A stretch of 64,000 nt of DNA from Aspidapion aeneum (GCA_963576565.1 OY755045.1:7933477-7997476), one strand, 5' to 3'; shown: positions 42,640-53,723, counted from the first letter of the stretch. Numbers and translations: made by a program. The notes: generated by a model from the sequence alone, not told the origin.

Positions 42640-43555
42640 TTATGGATGATTCTACCAAAAGTGGGCTATATGGATATCATTTTTGGTCATTGCCTTTAAA
42701 TAACAATACAGCACAGTAAATAATTTTGTTTTATTAAATTTATGTAACTAATTAGGTGTAAGCTAAGAAACATTTATTTTCCCAAATTTTAGGAATTATT
42801 GCATAAAAATGCCAGAGGAATGAGGACCAGAGGAATGAGTTTTTTAATGGTTTTCCAATTTAAATCAAAATTTATTTAGACTACTTAACTTAAGTTTTAT
42901 ATAAACAAAGTTCCTATACTTATAATTTTAAAACAATGAACAAAAAAATTATACTATTGATATCAGTCGAATATTTACTTACCAGAGGAATGATAATTGA
43001 AGCGTTCCTTTTTGATTTCTTCGAAAATAACTAATTTTCTGCGAAAATAAAAAGATCTATAACTTAAACCAAACTAAAGTTGACATTATCTGTCAAAACT
43101 TGTCATCCTCACAAGTAAATTAGATATCCAGGGCCGTCTCTTTCTCTAGAAATTAACCGGTGGTATTCACAAATATTGTGTTATTAAAAATGGAGCACGT
43201 TTAAAATTGTTAAATTTTCTAGGAAGATGTAAATTCGGATTTGTGACTGCAAACATAAGTTTTATCATTTTTTTGATAAATAGTTAAGACTTGGTTAAAT
43301 ATTATTTATGAGGATATTTTTCTCAATCTGAGTTTTTAATATTTGGTTTGGGACTACACCAGAGGAATGAGGTATTTGCTTTGTAATAAAAAAAATTATA
43401 AACTTGCAATTTTTTTTATACATTAAACTCAAATGCTCCATAAAGAAAACATTTCGTTTTAAATCTTATAACTAAAACTATGCTTCATTTGCAGTCTGTG
43501 TTTGAAAAATAAGCATTCCCACTCCACAGCACCATTTTTATAGAATCATCCTTAT
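42640..43555. repeat. Possible 4-bp target duplication TTAT
   Basis: TTAT lies at 42640-42643 and 43552-43555, directly outside GGATGATTCTA and TAGAATCATCC. Confidence 0.5.
42644..43551. mobile_element. 908-bp non-autonomous element, TIR GGATGATTCTA
   Basis: Ends GGATGATTCTACCAAAAGTG and the reverse complement of GGATGATTCTATAAAAATGG are inverted repeats of about 30 bp with mismatches. Internally the word CCAGAGGAATGA occurs four times (42810, 42823, 42981, 43360). No coding region. Superfamily unresolved. Confidence 0.65.
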
Positions 43556-43855
43556 TTATTTTTTTATGAGTTCCAGGTTCCTTAAAAGCTACTCCGCAGA
43601 ACCCATTCGCGCGACATGTGGTACCCAACTATATTTTTTATTATATGGAGCACCTTATACCCACTGTTTTTTAGATCGCCATCTCTCTAATGTCCGGCGT
43701 GTGTGGTCCCATTAAGAAAACTAAATCGTATTTATTTAATATTTAATTTAATTTAACTAATGCTTCTACACACGGTTCCAAAGCTGCAGTCAGAATAAAA
43801 AGCCAGTTCATACAGTAATTTTGTGTAACTTATAAAAAAAATTTAAATAAAAAAA
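43552..43855. other. Unassigned AT-rich spacer
   Basis: No recognised gene or repeat between two inverted-repeat elements. Confidence 0.4.
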
Positions 43856-44071
43856 ACACTCAACTGATAAATTTATTTGTAAGTACTAGTCGCAGTTGAG
43901 TACAAAATTGATAGGTATACCTATAATGTACGACATGCTTCAACTTTTAGTTTTGATACCCAAAGCGCACTTACGAAATTATACAGTTTTGTATTTTCAT
44001 GAATCAGGTTATTGGGTAATTTTGTACCCAACTGCGACTAGTAGTTACAAGTAAATTTAGCAGTTGGGTGT
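43856..44071. mobile_element. 216-bp MITE with arms of about 67 bp
   Basis: The left arm ACACTCAACTGATAAATTTA...ACTAGTCGCAGTTGAGTAC is mirrored by the right arm, which ends TAAATTTAGCAGTTGGGTGT. Arm identity is high, with transitions and a small indel. No coding capacity. Confidence 0.8.
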
Positions 44072-44425
44072 TTTTCTTATTATTATTTTTTTTATTTCCA
44101 ACTTTTAGGTTTAATTCTTATTAAGCCTTATAAAAAGAACTATGCATTTACAATTCATTTAGCTCTACCCAAAAAGTACGTGTAGATTTTCTACAGATGC
44201 GAACAGTGTTACCTTCCACTGAGTGAAGGTGGGGGCGGAGAGAGGGAGGAGCATTGGCGTAGCTAGCCTTGCTTTTCAGGGGGGGTCGTGGCCCCGGTCT
44301 ATCTTGAACAAAAAGCAAACATAGGTTTTAAAGAGTCGTGCAAAGTGTGCAATGAATAAAAAAAAATACGCGCATTAAATGTTCTAATATTTTAATATAA
44401 CAAATTTAATAATACATTTACCAAC

Positions 44426-44779
44426 TTATTTATATGTATACACAGGAAGTATGTGATTCAGCAATTCTACAAAGAGTTTTATACGTCGCTGACTGAAGGC
44501 GTCTACCACACTGTCTAAGTCGACCTCAACATCTTTTTCTATGAATAACAATGACAAACCTGAGTGTCTCTCTTGAGTCATAGTTGTTCTAAGCCAATTA
44601 AAAACTCTCCTCATGGCAGAGAAAGACCTCTCGCAAGTTGCACTTGAAATTGGAAGAATACTCGCAACTTTAAAAACTTGGTAGAGGTTTGGATAGGTGT
44701 TTTCTGCTATATGTTGTTTGATAGAATCATGACCAACAGTTTGATTTAACCGAAAAATACAATTCTTTAAAACGGTCAT
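44426..44779 (-). pseudogene. hAT transposase, C-terminal dimerisation region
   Basis: The minus-strand 117-residue frame contains NLYQVFKVASILPISSATCE followed by RSFSAMRRVFNWLRTTMTQE, then RHSGLSLLFIEKDVEVDLD. This is the SSA.CERSFSAMRRIKN.LRSTM..ER..L..L.IE signature of ZMYM1-type hAT transposases, with the conserved Cys-Glu-Arg-Ser-Phe block intact. In-frame residues upstream (to about 44830) also look like transposase (STLRAEM). The DDE catalytic region is missing, so it is a relic inside a non-autonomous element. Confidence 0.85.
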
Positions 44780-45154
44780 TTCTGCTCTTAGAGTAGAAGT
44801 ATTAATATTAATCCCGGTATTGCTCGACGAATTTATTCCATTTAACGACGTGGGAAAACTTAATATGAAAATGGTTATGAAATTGTCACCAAAATCGGAA
44901 AATTTTCATAAGACACTAAACGCTAACCTCAAAAAAACTAAAAAGATAATTATATTTATTTTAGAAAAACAGTTTAAAAAGGTCTTTTATAACCTTACGA
45001 CATCTACAACCCGATTTCGGAAACAGAGGGGCAAAGGTCGCTGTCTTTATTTAACTTACACTTCTATAATATTTTACAAGATGTCGCCAATATGTATGAA
45101 ATATTCAATATGCATAATTATTCTTTGTTTGAAACTCGTAGACAATGATTGTGT

Positions 45155-45330
45155 AGAAATAAAATTTCGGACTTCCATTGTCTTTATTTATTTTAAAACG
45201 CGACGTTTCGGTTAGTAAGTATCTCTAACCGTTATCAAGTTTACACTTGATAACGGTTAGAGATACTTACTAACCGAAACGTCGTGTTTTAAAATAAATA
45301 AAGACAATGGAAGTCCGAAATTTTATTTCT
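45155..45330. ncRNA. 176-bp near-perfect hairpin with decayed hammerhead-like cores
   Basis: Arms 45155-45240 and 45245-45330 (86 bp each) are complementary with a single mismatch around a TTAC loop. The right arm reads TTGATAA (a C-to-T and G-to-A variant of CTGATGA), one unpaired C, and GGTTAG pairing with CTAACC. It then reads GAAA, CG and TC, the same order as the hammerhead motif at 4616. The left arm carries the same motif on the opposite strand. Such inverted pairs are known near the ends of Penelope-like elements. Ribozyme activity is doubtful because two core bases are changed. Confidence 0.5.
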
Positions 45331-45650
45331 ATGCATAATTATGTTTAAATTTAAAAAATATTTTCGGGAAATTGCATAAGTGCAGAAAAGTTACCGATAA
45401 TTTAAAGAGAAAAAGCCTAATTCCGCAAGACAAGGGCTTTTTCCTGAAATGTAAACATTATCTGAATGATTTTAAATTTTAATGCACCTATTTTATTTGA
45501 ATATTTCCCGAATAATAATAGAAAAGTATGTATTTTCAGCGTCATGTTCTTTTACTAGTAGTCGGTAGGGGAGGCCTAAAATATCCTAGGGAGGGCGTGA
45601 GGGACTTCAGGGGGGGGCAGGCCCCCCTGGCCCCCCTAGCTACGCCAATG

Positions 45651-46190
45651 GAGAGGAGGAACTGATAAAATGGTGTCGAGAAAAATCTTAAAGCGTGTGC
45701 CGAAAGAATTTTTGAAATCGCTCTAAATTTATGAAAGGTACAGCTACCAACTATTACTAATAAGGAGGGTGGGGAGAAAAGAGGGAGCGGTAGGGGGAAC
45801 CTAGTAAAATGATGTTGGAAAAAAGTCTTAAAGCGTATGCAGAAAGAATTTTTCAAATTGCTCTATATTTGTGAAAGGTATAGCTACAACTATTACTAAT
45901 AAGGAGTGAGAGTGGAAGAGAGGAGGGGGAAACTAGTAAAATGATGTTGCAAAAAAGTCTTCAAGCGTGTACAGAAAGAAGTTTTGAAATCGCTTAATAT
46001 GAGTGAAAGTTATAGCTATAAGTATTACTAATAAGGATGCGGGAAGGAGAGAGGGAGGGGCGAGGGGGGGACTAGTAAAATTGTGTTGGAAAACAAATCT
46101 GAAGGCGTACGCAGAAAGAATTTTTGAAAGCGCTCTATATTTGATAAAATTATGCGAATATGGTTTTTGAATAGGGTGGGGGCAATGACA
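45651..46190 (+). repeat. 130-140-bp tandem minisatellite (about 4 units)
   Basis: Each unit contains CTTAAAGCGT-like and GCAGAAAGAATTTTTGAAAT-like words, CTATTACTAATAAGGA and a G-rich GGAGAGAGGGAGGGG block. Markers recur near 45690, 45828, 45958 and 46100. The G-rich start of the array is also visible left of the hAT insertion (44230-44251), so the hAT split the array. Confidence 0.75.
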
Positions 46191-46739
46191 GGAGGGGAGA
46201 CGGGTGTGAGCGGGGAGGACTACAAAGTAACGACAGCAAATTAGAAGAAATTTGCTATGGGGGTAATCACAGGAATTTTAATAAAATCGCGTGAAAGTTA
46301 GATAATTTGTATCCCTTAAAGCCTACGTCATGTTACAAAATGGCGTCTGAAGACCGCCATGTTGATTCCTGTTTAAAAAAATGTAGCCTATAGCACCTTC
46401 GGGATCAGTAGCAATTCAACGACACCTTTTTTGTCAAAATCGGTTCAGCCGTTTAGCTTCTAGCGTCACCTAGGTACGACACATTATAGGTATATTAGTA
46501 CTTACAAATGTCAAATGTTTTTTTTATTTAAACATTTTTTATTGCCTATTTTGGTTGTGCCGTACTGAGGATCTCTAAATAAATAAATAATAAGTTCAGG
46601 GAATGGATGAGACAAGAACACCAAGAAGAATTATGAGCTGAAGACCTGCAGAAAGAAGAGTAAGAGGTAGGACACGAAAGATATCATCAATACTTTATCT
46701 TTAAAAAAATGCCAAGAGACATATTATATAGTCCTTCCA
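46191..46739. other. Non-coding, partial dispersed-repeat sequence
   Basis: Contains a GTCAAAATCGGTTCAGCCGT word (46433-46452) often seen at the edges of long-TIR insect MITEs. No ORF or gene. Confidence 0.4.
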
Positions 46740-47421
46740 CAGGCAGTTAACAAGACGCTAGCCCTACCAAGTCCACTTTCAATCCCTGACTTCGCATGCG
46801 CAGATCTACCAATATTATTTACCTCATGTATTAGAATAGATGAATACAGGGTGATTTTTACTTGAATGATTCTAACCACATAAAAATAGAAAGTTTCAAA
46901 AACCTAACCTAACAAAACCTAATCAAATCTAACCGAACCGAACCAAAGGAAATTGAACCAATAATTTTTTTCAAAAAAAAACTTTCCTGACTTCCTGCCC
47001 GGGATCCTAGAGGATGTGAATCCGAACCGAACCTAACAAAACTGAACCAAACCTAACCTAACCAAACTAAATTACAACACGTACTGCTAATTAGGTTTAG
47101 GTGGGTAGGGTTAGGTTTGGATAGGTTCGGTTCGGTACGGTCCGGTTCGGATTCACATCCTCTAGGATCCCGGGTAGGAAGTCAGGAAAGTTTTTTTTTG
47201 AAAAAAAATATTGGTTTAGTTTGCTTTGGTTCGGTTCGGTTAGATCTGATTAGGTTTCGTTAGGTTATTGAAACTTTCTATTTTCATGTGGTTTGAATCA
47301 TTCAAGTGAAAATCACCCTGTACATCTATTCTAATACATGAGGTAAATAATATTGGTAGATCTACGCATGCGAAGTCAGGGATTGGAAGTGGACTAGGGC
47401 TAGCGTCTTGTCAGGCAGTTA
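46740..47421. repeat. 10-bp target-site duplication CAGGCAGTTA
   Basis: Perfect copies at 46740-46749 and 47412-47421 abut both ends of the foldback element. Confidence 0.9.
46750..47411. mobile_element. Mutator-like foldback element (arms of about 325 bp)
   Basis: The left terminus ACAAGACGCTAGCCCTA and the right terminus TAGGGCTAGCGTCTTGT (with a small indel) begin arms that pair over 46750-47074 and 47088-47411 with about 10% mismatches, leaving roughly 13 bases of loop. The arms carry repeated CCTAACC and CGAACC words. Very long TIRs with a 9-11 bp duplication fit the Mutator superfamily. There is no transposase, so the assignment rests on structure. Confidence 0.75.
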
Positions 47422-47734
47422 CACTTTTGTGACATTTTCAACCTCTTTATTTATCATATGCATACTGGGAGCAACACAAAAAAATATGAAAAATGGCATC
47501 TCTTTGAGTTGTTTTTTTTTCTGTGCGTCTTTCTTTTCAACCTACAGTCAGCATATTTTTATCCAGATACAATGACAGTTTTACTTTTAATTTTATATCA
47601 AGATGATATATTTACTTTTTAATATATTTCTGGTTAGGAAATATATTTATTTCATGTCAAAGTCATAAAACTGTAACTGCGTATGGCAAGGACTAAATAT
47701 ATATCATATATTTTACTGGTTTATAGATGCAAAA

Positions 47735-48352
47735 GCAAGGCCAACACAAAAATAGAGGCCACGACCCTGAAAAAATCAGCTGTTCTCCTGGGGCTGAATT
47801 TTACATTGGGTCTTATGGGAGGTCAGACGTTTTTTTATGATATTTTCAAAATGGCACTACAGATTTCCGCAAAATTTCAGTGAAATATTCTTAGACACCA
47901 TCCCGATATTCCACCAAAGGTTTGTAAGGAAGCAACATGATTAAAAGGTTAAAATCTTCAAGATTTAGCATTCCTTATTTTGAATTCAAATTACCCGCCA
48001 TGTACCACATGCCAACTGTTATATTTGACATGTATTTGACTTTGTCATATATGATTGTCACATTCGCTTCTGCTTTAAACTTAATTTTTGTGTGAGCTAA
48101 TGAAGCGGCTATGAAAAATTAGGGCTTACTATACATTTTAAAAAAAATGTTCTGCCAGAATAAAGTAAAAACAATCTCAAAAACGGCTTTATTTTAAAAA
48201 AATCAAATATCAATGAACCGTCATTCCAACTTCAATATTTTGAAGACAATCGACAATCAGCTGTGTCGTAACGTGACCATCAAAAAAAAATCAGCCCCGG
48301 ATGTGACGTCAACAAAGTGGAGGATCGTGGCCCGTCCATTTTGATAGCAGTG
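47735..48352 (+). mobile_element. 610-bp inverted-repeat element, copy C
   Basis: Same sequence as copies A and B at 14.8-16.0 kb, from CAAGGCCAACACAAAAATAG to TTTTGATAGCAGTG. GCAAAAG flanks both sides (47729-47735 and 48353-48359), a possible 7-bp duplication. Non-coding. Confidence 0.75.
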
Positions 48353-49103
48353 GCAAAAGATCGCAAAAAATACGAGGAAAAAACTTAAACAGCTTTTCTT
48401 TCTTCAAAATTGTGCTTTTCTTATCTGCAAAACTCCTGCAAAACTATTTACTTTACGTACTTACAATCCTGATAATCTTAAAGCGCTAGAACGACCACGT
48501 TTTGTGCCAATAACAAGGTAAAAAGCCTTATTTTAACAAGCGTTCCAATGTTGGAAAAGATAAGAGAAAAGAAGAGTAGAGAAACGGTAGTTCTTCCCTT
48601 ATCTTTTGTCTTTGATATTTTTTTGAGTTTGTTCCTCCAATAATGAAACATGATAGTAATATCACACTAGAAAAAAAAATAAACCGAATCAAATAAGAGA
48701 AAAATATATTTTGGCCGGTGTCTTATTTATATTTTTCGCTCTTGTAGACGCGTATTCCGCTGGTAGTGGGAAAGTAGGGGAGTACATCGTGACCTCTCAT
48801 CTTCACGAAGTTTTTCGTCATTCCGTCGTGTGCTACGAAACAGATGAGAAGTGGGTATTTGTTCTTCACTCAAATTCTAGCCCAAGCCATGAAATTTCCT
48901 CCCTCTACTTTACCGGGGAGCACAAAGGACAGGTATTGGCTGAAACAATGGGCGTTACCACGTGTAAACTTCTATAATTTTTTCTTTAATACTGGATATT
49001 TTATACATATGCTGTTGTTCTTATCTTAGGATTTTCAAAGATCCCATTTGCATTTTCTCCAGAACATGGTAAAACCAAAAGCTCTTAGAATTTACCTTGT
49101 ACA
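48353..49103. other. Non-coding, nothing recognised
   Basis: An 88-codon open frame at 48711-48977 has a hydrophobic start (LFIFFALVDAYS) but no Shine-Dalgarno-like or Kozak context, splice context or family motif that I can support. Treated as unassigned. Confidence 0.4.
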
Positions 49104-49790
49104 AATATACAAGGTGTGACAATAAAATTATAAGACTGTAAAAAATCTACTTTATTTAAATACTAATATCTACAACTTAATGATGTTCCCCATCAATGTC
49201 GTCCCCTTCTCTAACGACGCAGCGTTGCGTGCGTTTTTTTCCAATGTTGGAAGCGTTTTTTCCTTGACGTGTTCTTATATTTCAAAACGGGTTCCTTTTA
49301 ACGATTTTTTTTCACTTTCGGAAACAGGTAGAAGTTGCAAGGGGCCAAGTCTGGTAAATATGGTGGGTGGTTAACGACAGGGATCTTCTTATTAGCTAAA
49401 AACTGCTTAATGAATAGGGCATTGTGAGCTGGTGTTCCTGTAAGAGCAGCCACGTGTTTGACCCTCACCCGCCCATTCAATAAGAATAACGCCCCTAATA
49501 TCGAAAAAAGAATCAATGAGCATTGCTGTTTTGGATGTGCTGGAGCGCCCTTCTCGTTCATCATCTTTAACTTCTTCGCGACCCCCGAACAAGCTTTTAT
49601 GCCACATCAAAATCATTGCACGAGACATACACTGCTTTCCGTACACATCTTTTAGCATTTGAAAGCATTCAGTAGCCGTTTTTTTGAGTTTTACTTTTAA
49701 TAAATTAATATGTTGCTCAATTTTTTCATTTGTCATTATTCTGGCAAATGAGCTATGCACGATCCGCTTCAAACCACTGCGTAAGCCAAA
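49104..49790 (-). pseudogene. mariner (SETMAR-like) transposase with internal deletion
   Basis: Minus-strand frame from 49772: EKIEQHINLLKVKLKKTATE, CFQMLKDVYGKQCMSRA, WHKSLFGGREEVKDDEREGR and SSTSKT are the N-terminal mariner DNA-binding helices. They join directly to AMLIDSFFDIRGVILIEW, part of the catalytic domain, so the middle including the DE(S/T)W first-Asp block is deleted. After a frameshift near 49450-49550 come GTPAHNALFIKQFLANKKIP (second Asp of HDNAPAH lost) and NHPPYLPDLAPCNFYLFPK (third-Asp block, DLAPCD changed to N). A TIR-like end ACAAGGTGTGACAATAAAAT lies at 49110. The opposite TIR is not evident. Confidence 0.82.
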
Positions 49791-50493
49791 CTATTAGAGG
49801 ACAAGCGAGAAGATTGCGCGCGGTAGCAGAATGCAAATCAAGGTGAAAAACTCCAACTGCCCGAGGCGTGGATATTTAAAACCTGTTAGCACGAGAGCCA
49901 GTCTTAATACCTCGTACTGTGAGTTGTAGTACTACACTACACCTACACTTTGTAGTACCGAGGGTATAGCACCAAAACAACTAATGGGTATAATGAGTCA
50001 ATTATCCCATGGTACACCAGCACATAAGTGGTACCGATCTGATAAGAGTCGCCTGACCAAGCTAGGGATCGCTCTAGTCCACTATGCAACACTTAATAAT
50101 TATCAGGTTTTGGTTTAGGCTACGGCTACACGAGCCAATTTACATAAATAACATTGCTATAATGTCTAAATTAAATCGCTAACTTAGATTTTAAGCTAAT
50201 ACAAATAGATAGAGCAATCTACAGCCAAATCAAAACAATAAAAAGCAACACAGTTATCATAGAATACTAGCCGGATATATGATATACCAACCAAGCTAAT
50301 ATGATATAATATCAGCTCAGTTCAGTCTCAGTTCAGTATATTTTATTTAAATTCAATTTACAAAAATACATTGGTAATTTATCATAAATTTCTCACGACA
50401 GATTTTTTGCACCTAGGAATGTATACCTGTATGTGCATTGTTTACTTATAAAGACAATGAATTTAACATTTATATAATAGATAAAATACCTAT
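49791..50493. other. Non-coding, nothing recognised
   Basis: No gene. TCAGCTCAGTTCAG-type repeats lie at 50311-50337 and a short CTACACTACACCTACACT run near 49932. Neither is assigned. Confidence 0.4.
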
Positions 50494-51535
50494 TTAGTAG
50501 TAGTAGTGGGGGGTTGACCCGCAGGTCTGACAAGTAGGCCAGAGTAGGCCCTTTTTGCCATGCCCCAAGTCTGTCCCTTAACACACTCTCTGCACTTCCC
50601 TTTGATGGTCGGGTAACTCATTGGGCCTTCCTGTTCTTTTTACAAAGTCCAGTAAGTCTGCCCATTTGAGCATGTGCAGTTCTTCCTCGCTCAGAGTTGG
50701 CGCTTCGAGTGCCTGTTGTCTCATCCTTGCGTAGGCCTCGCATTCTGCCACGAGGTGTCTTGATGTCTCTTCTTCCTGTCCACAGGCTGGGCAGGTACGG
50801 TCATTCGCGACTCCTATACGTGTCATGTGCTTCCTCAACCGGTTATGTCCGGTTAGAGTACCTATCAGCAGTCCGAGGTCTTTTCGTGTCCGTCCCAGCA
50901 TCCATCTAATTCTGGTCGCTTTTGGACGGTCTACGAATTCTCTGGTCTGTCTGCAACCCGTTCCTGTTTCCCAGGAGTTTAATAGCGCGTCCTCGGCCCA
51001 TTTGTTGAGTCCGCTTTGCACTTGTCTTTTTGTCACGCCCAAAAGTGGCTCCGGTCCTACATAGGCAGGTTCCTGCCCCGAGTCGTGCGAGTTCATCCGC
51101 CCTCTCGTTGCCTGGTACCCCCGTATGTCACGGAACCCAAACCAGCGTCACCCGTTTGCCATCGCTTAGAGTCTCCAGCGCCTTTGCGCATTCTTCCACC
51201 AAGCCGTCAGCAATCTTGGGTGCGTTTAGCGCCTTCAGGGTGGCTTGACTGTCAGAGCATTTATATATAAGCTCCTCTTCGCTGTTCCGAACCTCTTCTA
51301 GGGTTGCCGCCATTATTATGGCGTAGACTTCTGCTTGAAAAACAATAGCCTACTCACCGAGCGAGTAGCTCTTCTGAACTTCTAGTTTTTCCACGTATAC
51401 TCCCGCTCCTGTGGTTTGCCTCTCTGATAGTTTGGATCCATCAGTGTAGCAAACTAAAGCGCTCTCCTCAAACATCATTTCGTCTCTCTGCCACTCTTCC
51501 CTGTCTGGGATGTGGATTTTGTACCTCTAGTACCT
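50494..51535 (-). mobile_element. RNase H-bearing LINE (LOA/I-group-like), 3' half, pseudogenic
   Basis: On the minus strand, YTDGSKL (RNase H first Asp) near 51445 is followed by a damaged AEVYAIIMAATLEEV, then CSDSQATLKALNAPKI, LETLSDGKRVTLVWVP and GNERADELA. That completes the RNase H D-E-D-D set across frameshifts. Then 51096-50578 is open: YVGPEPLLGVTKRQVQSGLN, FVDRPKATRIRWMLGRTRKD, LTGHNRLRKHMTRIGV and CPACGQEEETSRHLVAECEA, ending VQRVC. It ends in the same GGGTCAACCCCCC and repeat tail (TAG on plus at 50494-50507) as the copy at 25183-25674. RT and endonuclease are missing. Confidence 0.85.
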
Positions 51536-51599
51536 TAGTTATTTTTTTTAACACATATTATTTGTTTACATTATTTCAAATAAACTGTACTAATCTAGA

Positions 51600-52800
51600 T
51601 CAAAAATAAAAGTGTTCAAACAAAACAATCTTAAATAGACTCAGAGGAAAAAAACAATAATAATAATAATACCCAATAATTACATAAATATTAAAGTTAG
51701 CTTATATTATTTTGTAGTTTATCCAAAAAAAAGCATTTGTTTATTTAAAAAGGAAAACGTTTTAAATTTATTGCTGAATTGATATTTCCCATATATGTAC
51801 AGGTATCAAATTATAGAATCTAGGCCCAATCAGGGACAAATCAGGGACACATTTCATCAGTTTTTGGACAGATGGAATCTTCAGTCCTTGGCCCAATAAA
51901 TGAAACAAAATGATGACCCTGATTATTTTGGTACATATCAGTATTGTATAATTTCGTAAGGTTTCCCCTTGTTCCATATAGATGAGAACTTTTTAGAGTT
52001 TCAAACTTTGAGGTATGACAGATAGTGGCTTCACCCTGTAATGCAAGTTTTGAAACACAAAAACATATAGGATGACTAAATTTGCAAAATAACGAAAATA
52101 TTCAAAAAACACCCCTATTTAGGGGTGTTTTTTGCATTTTTAAGGGTGTTCCAACCACTGGCGGTAGCTTTAACCCTCATTTTCGTGATCAGCGGCCCAA
52201 AATACGTAGGGGACAAGTGGTCTCATCCGTTTCGCAATTTCAGGACCTTTTACCTTGATTTTAAATGGACTAAGAGACTGTGAGTTTTATCAGCATAGAA
52301 TATTATTTTCCTTCCCAAAGATAAGTTGTAGAGATAATTTTTGATATACACGGAAAGAGGATCGTACCTAATACTTTGCCTCGTGTGGTATAAAGTGTTT
52401 AACTGTTCTCGTATCGCTTTCTGTCCTCCCCACTCTTACCTCTTGTAAGTCATCCCTAATGCCAATACTTCCAGCACTATACCCCTCACTCCAGATGCTT
52501 CCAAGCAAGCAGAGCATGGGAGACAGTGTCGAAAGCCTTCGCGAAATCAAGAAATAGGGCAATACTTACATTCACGACCTAAAACCAAACTAATTTTTTG
52601 AAATGGTGTTACTTTTTTAGATAAAATTTGTGATGCATTTTTCAAAAACTTTTGCAACATTTGAAATAACGCTTATAGGTCTATAGTTTCCGAATTTTTT
52701 TTTGTCACCAGCTTTATATATCGGAGATACTACTGATTTTTTGAAATGGGAGGGAACTTTCCCTTTACTACTATTAAGCTTTTGTATTCCAATATTAAAC
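51600..52800 (-). mobile_element. jockey/CR1-like LINE fragment, heavily decayed
   Basis: Minus strand from about 52770: KGKVPSHFKKSVVSPIYKAG, KKFGNYRPISVISNVAKVFE (RT fingers), a stop-ridden gap, then ALFLDFAKAFDTVSHALLAW (RT first-Asp block). SLGRKIIFYAD near 52310 is a degraded second-Asp block. Around 51977-51770, SLIGPRFYNLIPVHIWEISI and FKTFSFLNKQMLFFG look like the C-terminal tail. Many frameshifts and stops, so this is an old copy. A hairpin of AACACCCC/GGGGTGTT at about 52110-52131 sits inside it. Confidence 0.7.
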
Positions 52801-52804
52801 TTTT

Positions 52805-53670
52805 AGGTTTTAGAAACCTTTTGTATATTTGGTGTAAATATTTTTATTTATCAACATTTTAAACGTTGATTGAATAGGTGAAACTATTCAATCAACTGTT
52901 TAACTTACTTAATATTACCGTTTAGGTTTGGGATATATTATTGATTAAAAATGCCGATTTTAGGGCAACGAACAGTTAAAAACATTATTTCAAAACACTG
53001 GAAACAGTAATAATTAAAAGCTTTAAAATTAAAAAACTCCAAAAGAAAATACTAAAATAATTATGAATAATAAAGTTAAATTTGATACAAATTTAAAATA
53101 ATTTGATAAATTTCCCCAGTTGAAAAAAAAAACCCTTAAGAAGTGTGAACGAAAGCAAAGCCAACTAAAGAATTGAAACGAACCAAGCCAAGCCCAACTA
53201 AAGAATGTTTTCCCTCACGACTTTCGAAAGTTTCCTATCTCAGTTAAAGCGACCCTGCGCTTGAAGGGACAAATATCTTGGCGTTGATTGGCTAGAATTC
53301 TACTCCCTTTCGCCCTGACGAGAAAGAGATAGACTGCGCTTTAAACGCTCCACTAAGAGACAAAATACCAATGCAAGCAAGACTAAAAAAATCAATAAAG
53401 TTAAAATCGTACAGTGTGTTTTTAAAAAATTGAAAATAATTTAGCAAATTTTTTTCTAGTTACACAATATAAATTATTTTGATGTTAGTGGCTCAAAGGA
53501 CATATTAGCCGAATACAACGTTTGTAAAAATACAGCGGACCTGAAAACATGCCAAAAAACAAGTCACCGGTGTTGCCATAAATTTTACTTATTCTTAACC
53601 TAGTCTTGCATATAATTAATGCTTGTTGATGTCAATAACAATATTTAATTAAAAATATTTAAAAACTTAT
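52805..53670 (+). repeat. Unclassified dispersed repeat, copy 2 (pair with 21640-22830)
   Basis: Shares ordered conserved blocks with 21640-22830, ending TAATTAATGCTTGTTGATGT and AACAATATTTAATTAA. It lacks about 250 bp present in copy 1. No coding signature. Confidence 0.65.
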
Positions 53671-53723
53671 AAATGGCAAAAATATCATTTATATTCAAAT
53701 CGCGTTTTGTTACACACCGATCT

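Larger units (their letters stand above)
44252..45650 (-). mobile_element. hAT transposon (ZMYM1-like) with C-terminal transposase remnant
   Basis: Termini CATTGGCGTAGCTAGCC and the reverse complement CATTGGCGTAGCTAGGG are followed inward by G/C runs. The flanks GGGAGGAG (44244-44251) and GAGAGGAG (45651-45658) are a 7/8-match target duplication. The minus strand encodes the transposase C-terminus (44779-44426). A long hairpin insertion sits at 45155-45330. It inserted into the G-rich part of the 46-kb tandem repeat. Confidence 0.85.

Noticed and set aside
44820..45215. 131-codon plus-strand frame
   Set aside because: Antisense to hAT transposase sequence at one end and running into the hairpin at the other. 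No motif.
46860..47300. CCTAACC-rich sequence as interstitial telomere repeat
   Set aside because: The words are degenerate and lie symmetrically in the arms of a foldback transposon with its own target duplication.
50311..50340. TCAGCTCAGTTCAGTCTCAG run as an LTR initiator cluster
   Set aside because: No matching TG...CA ends, TATA spacing or polyadenylation signal could be found around it.
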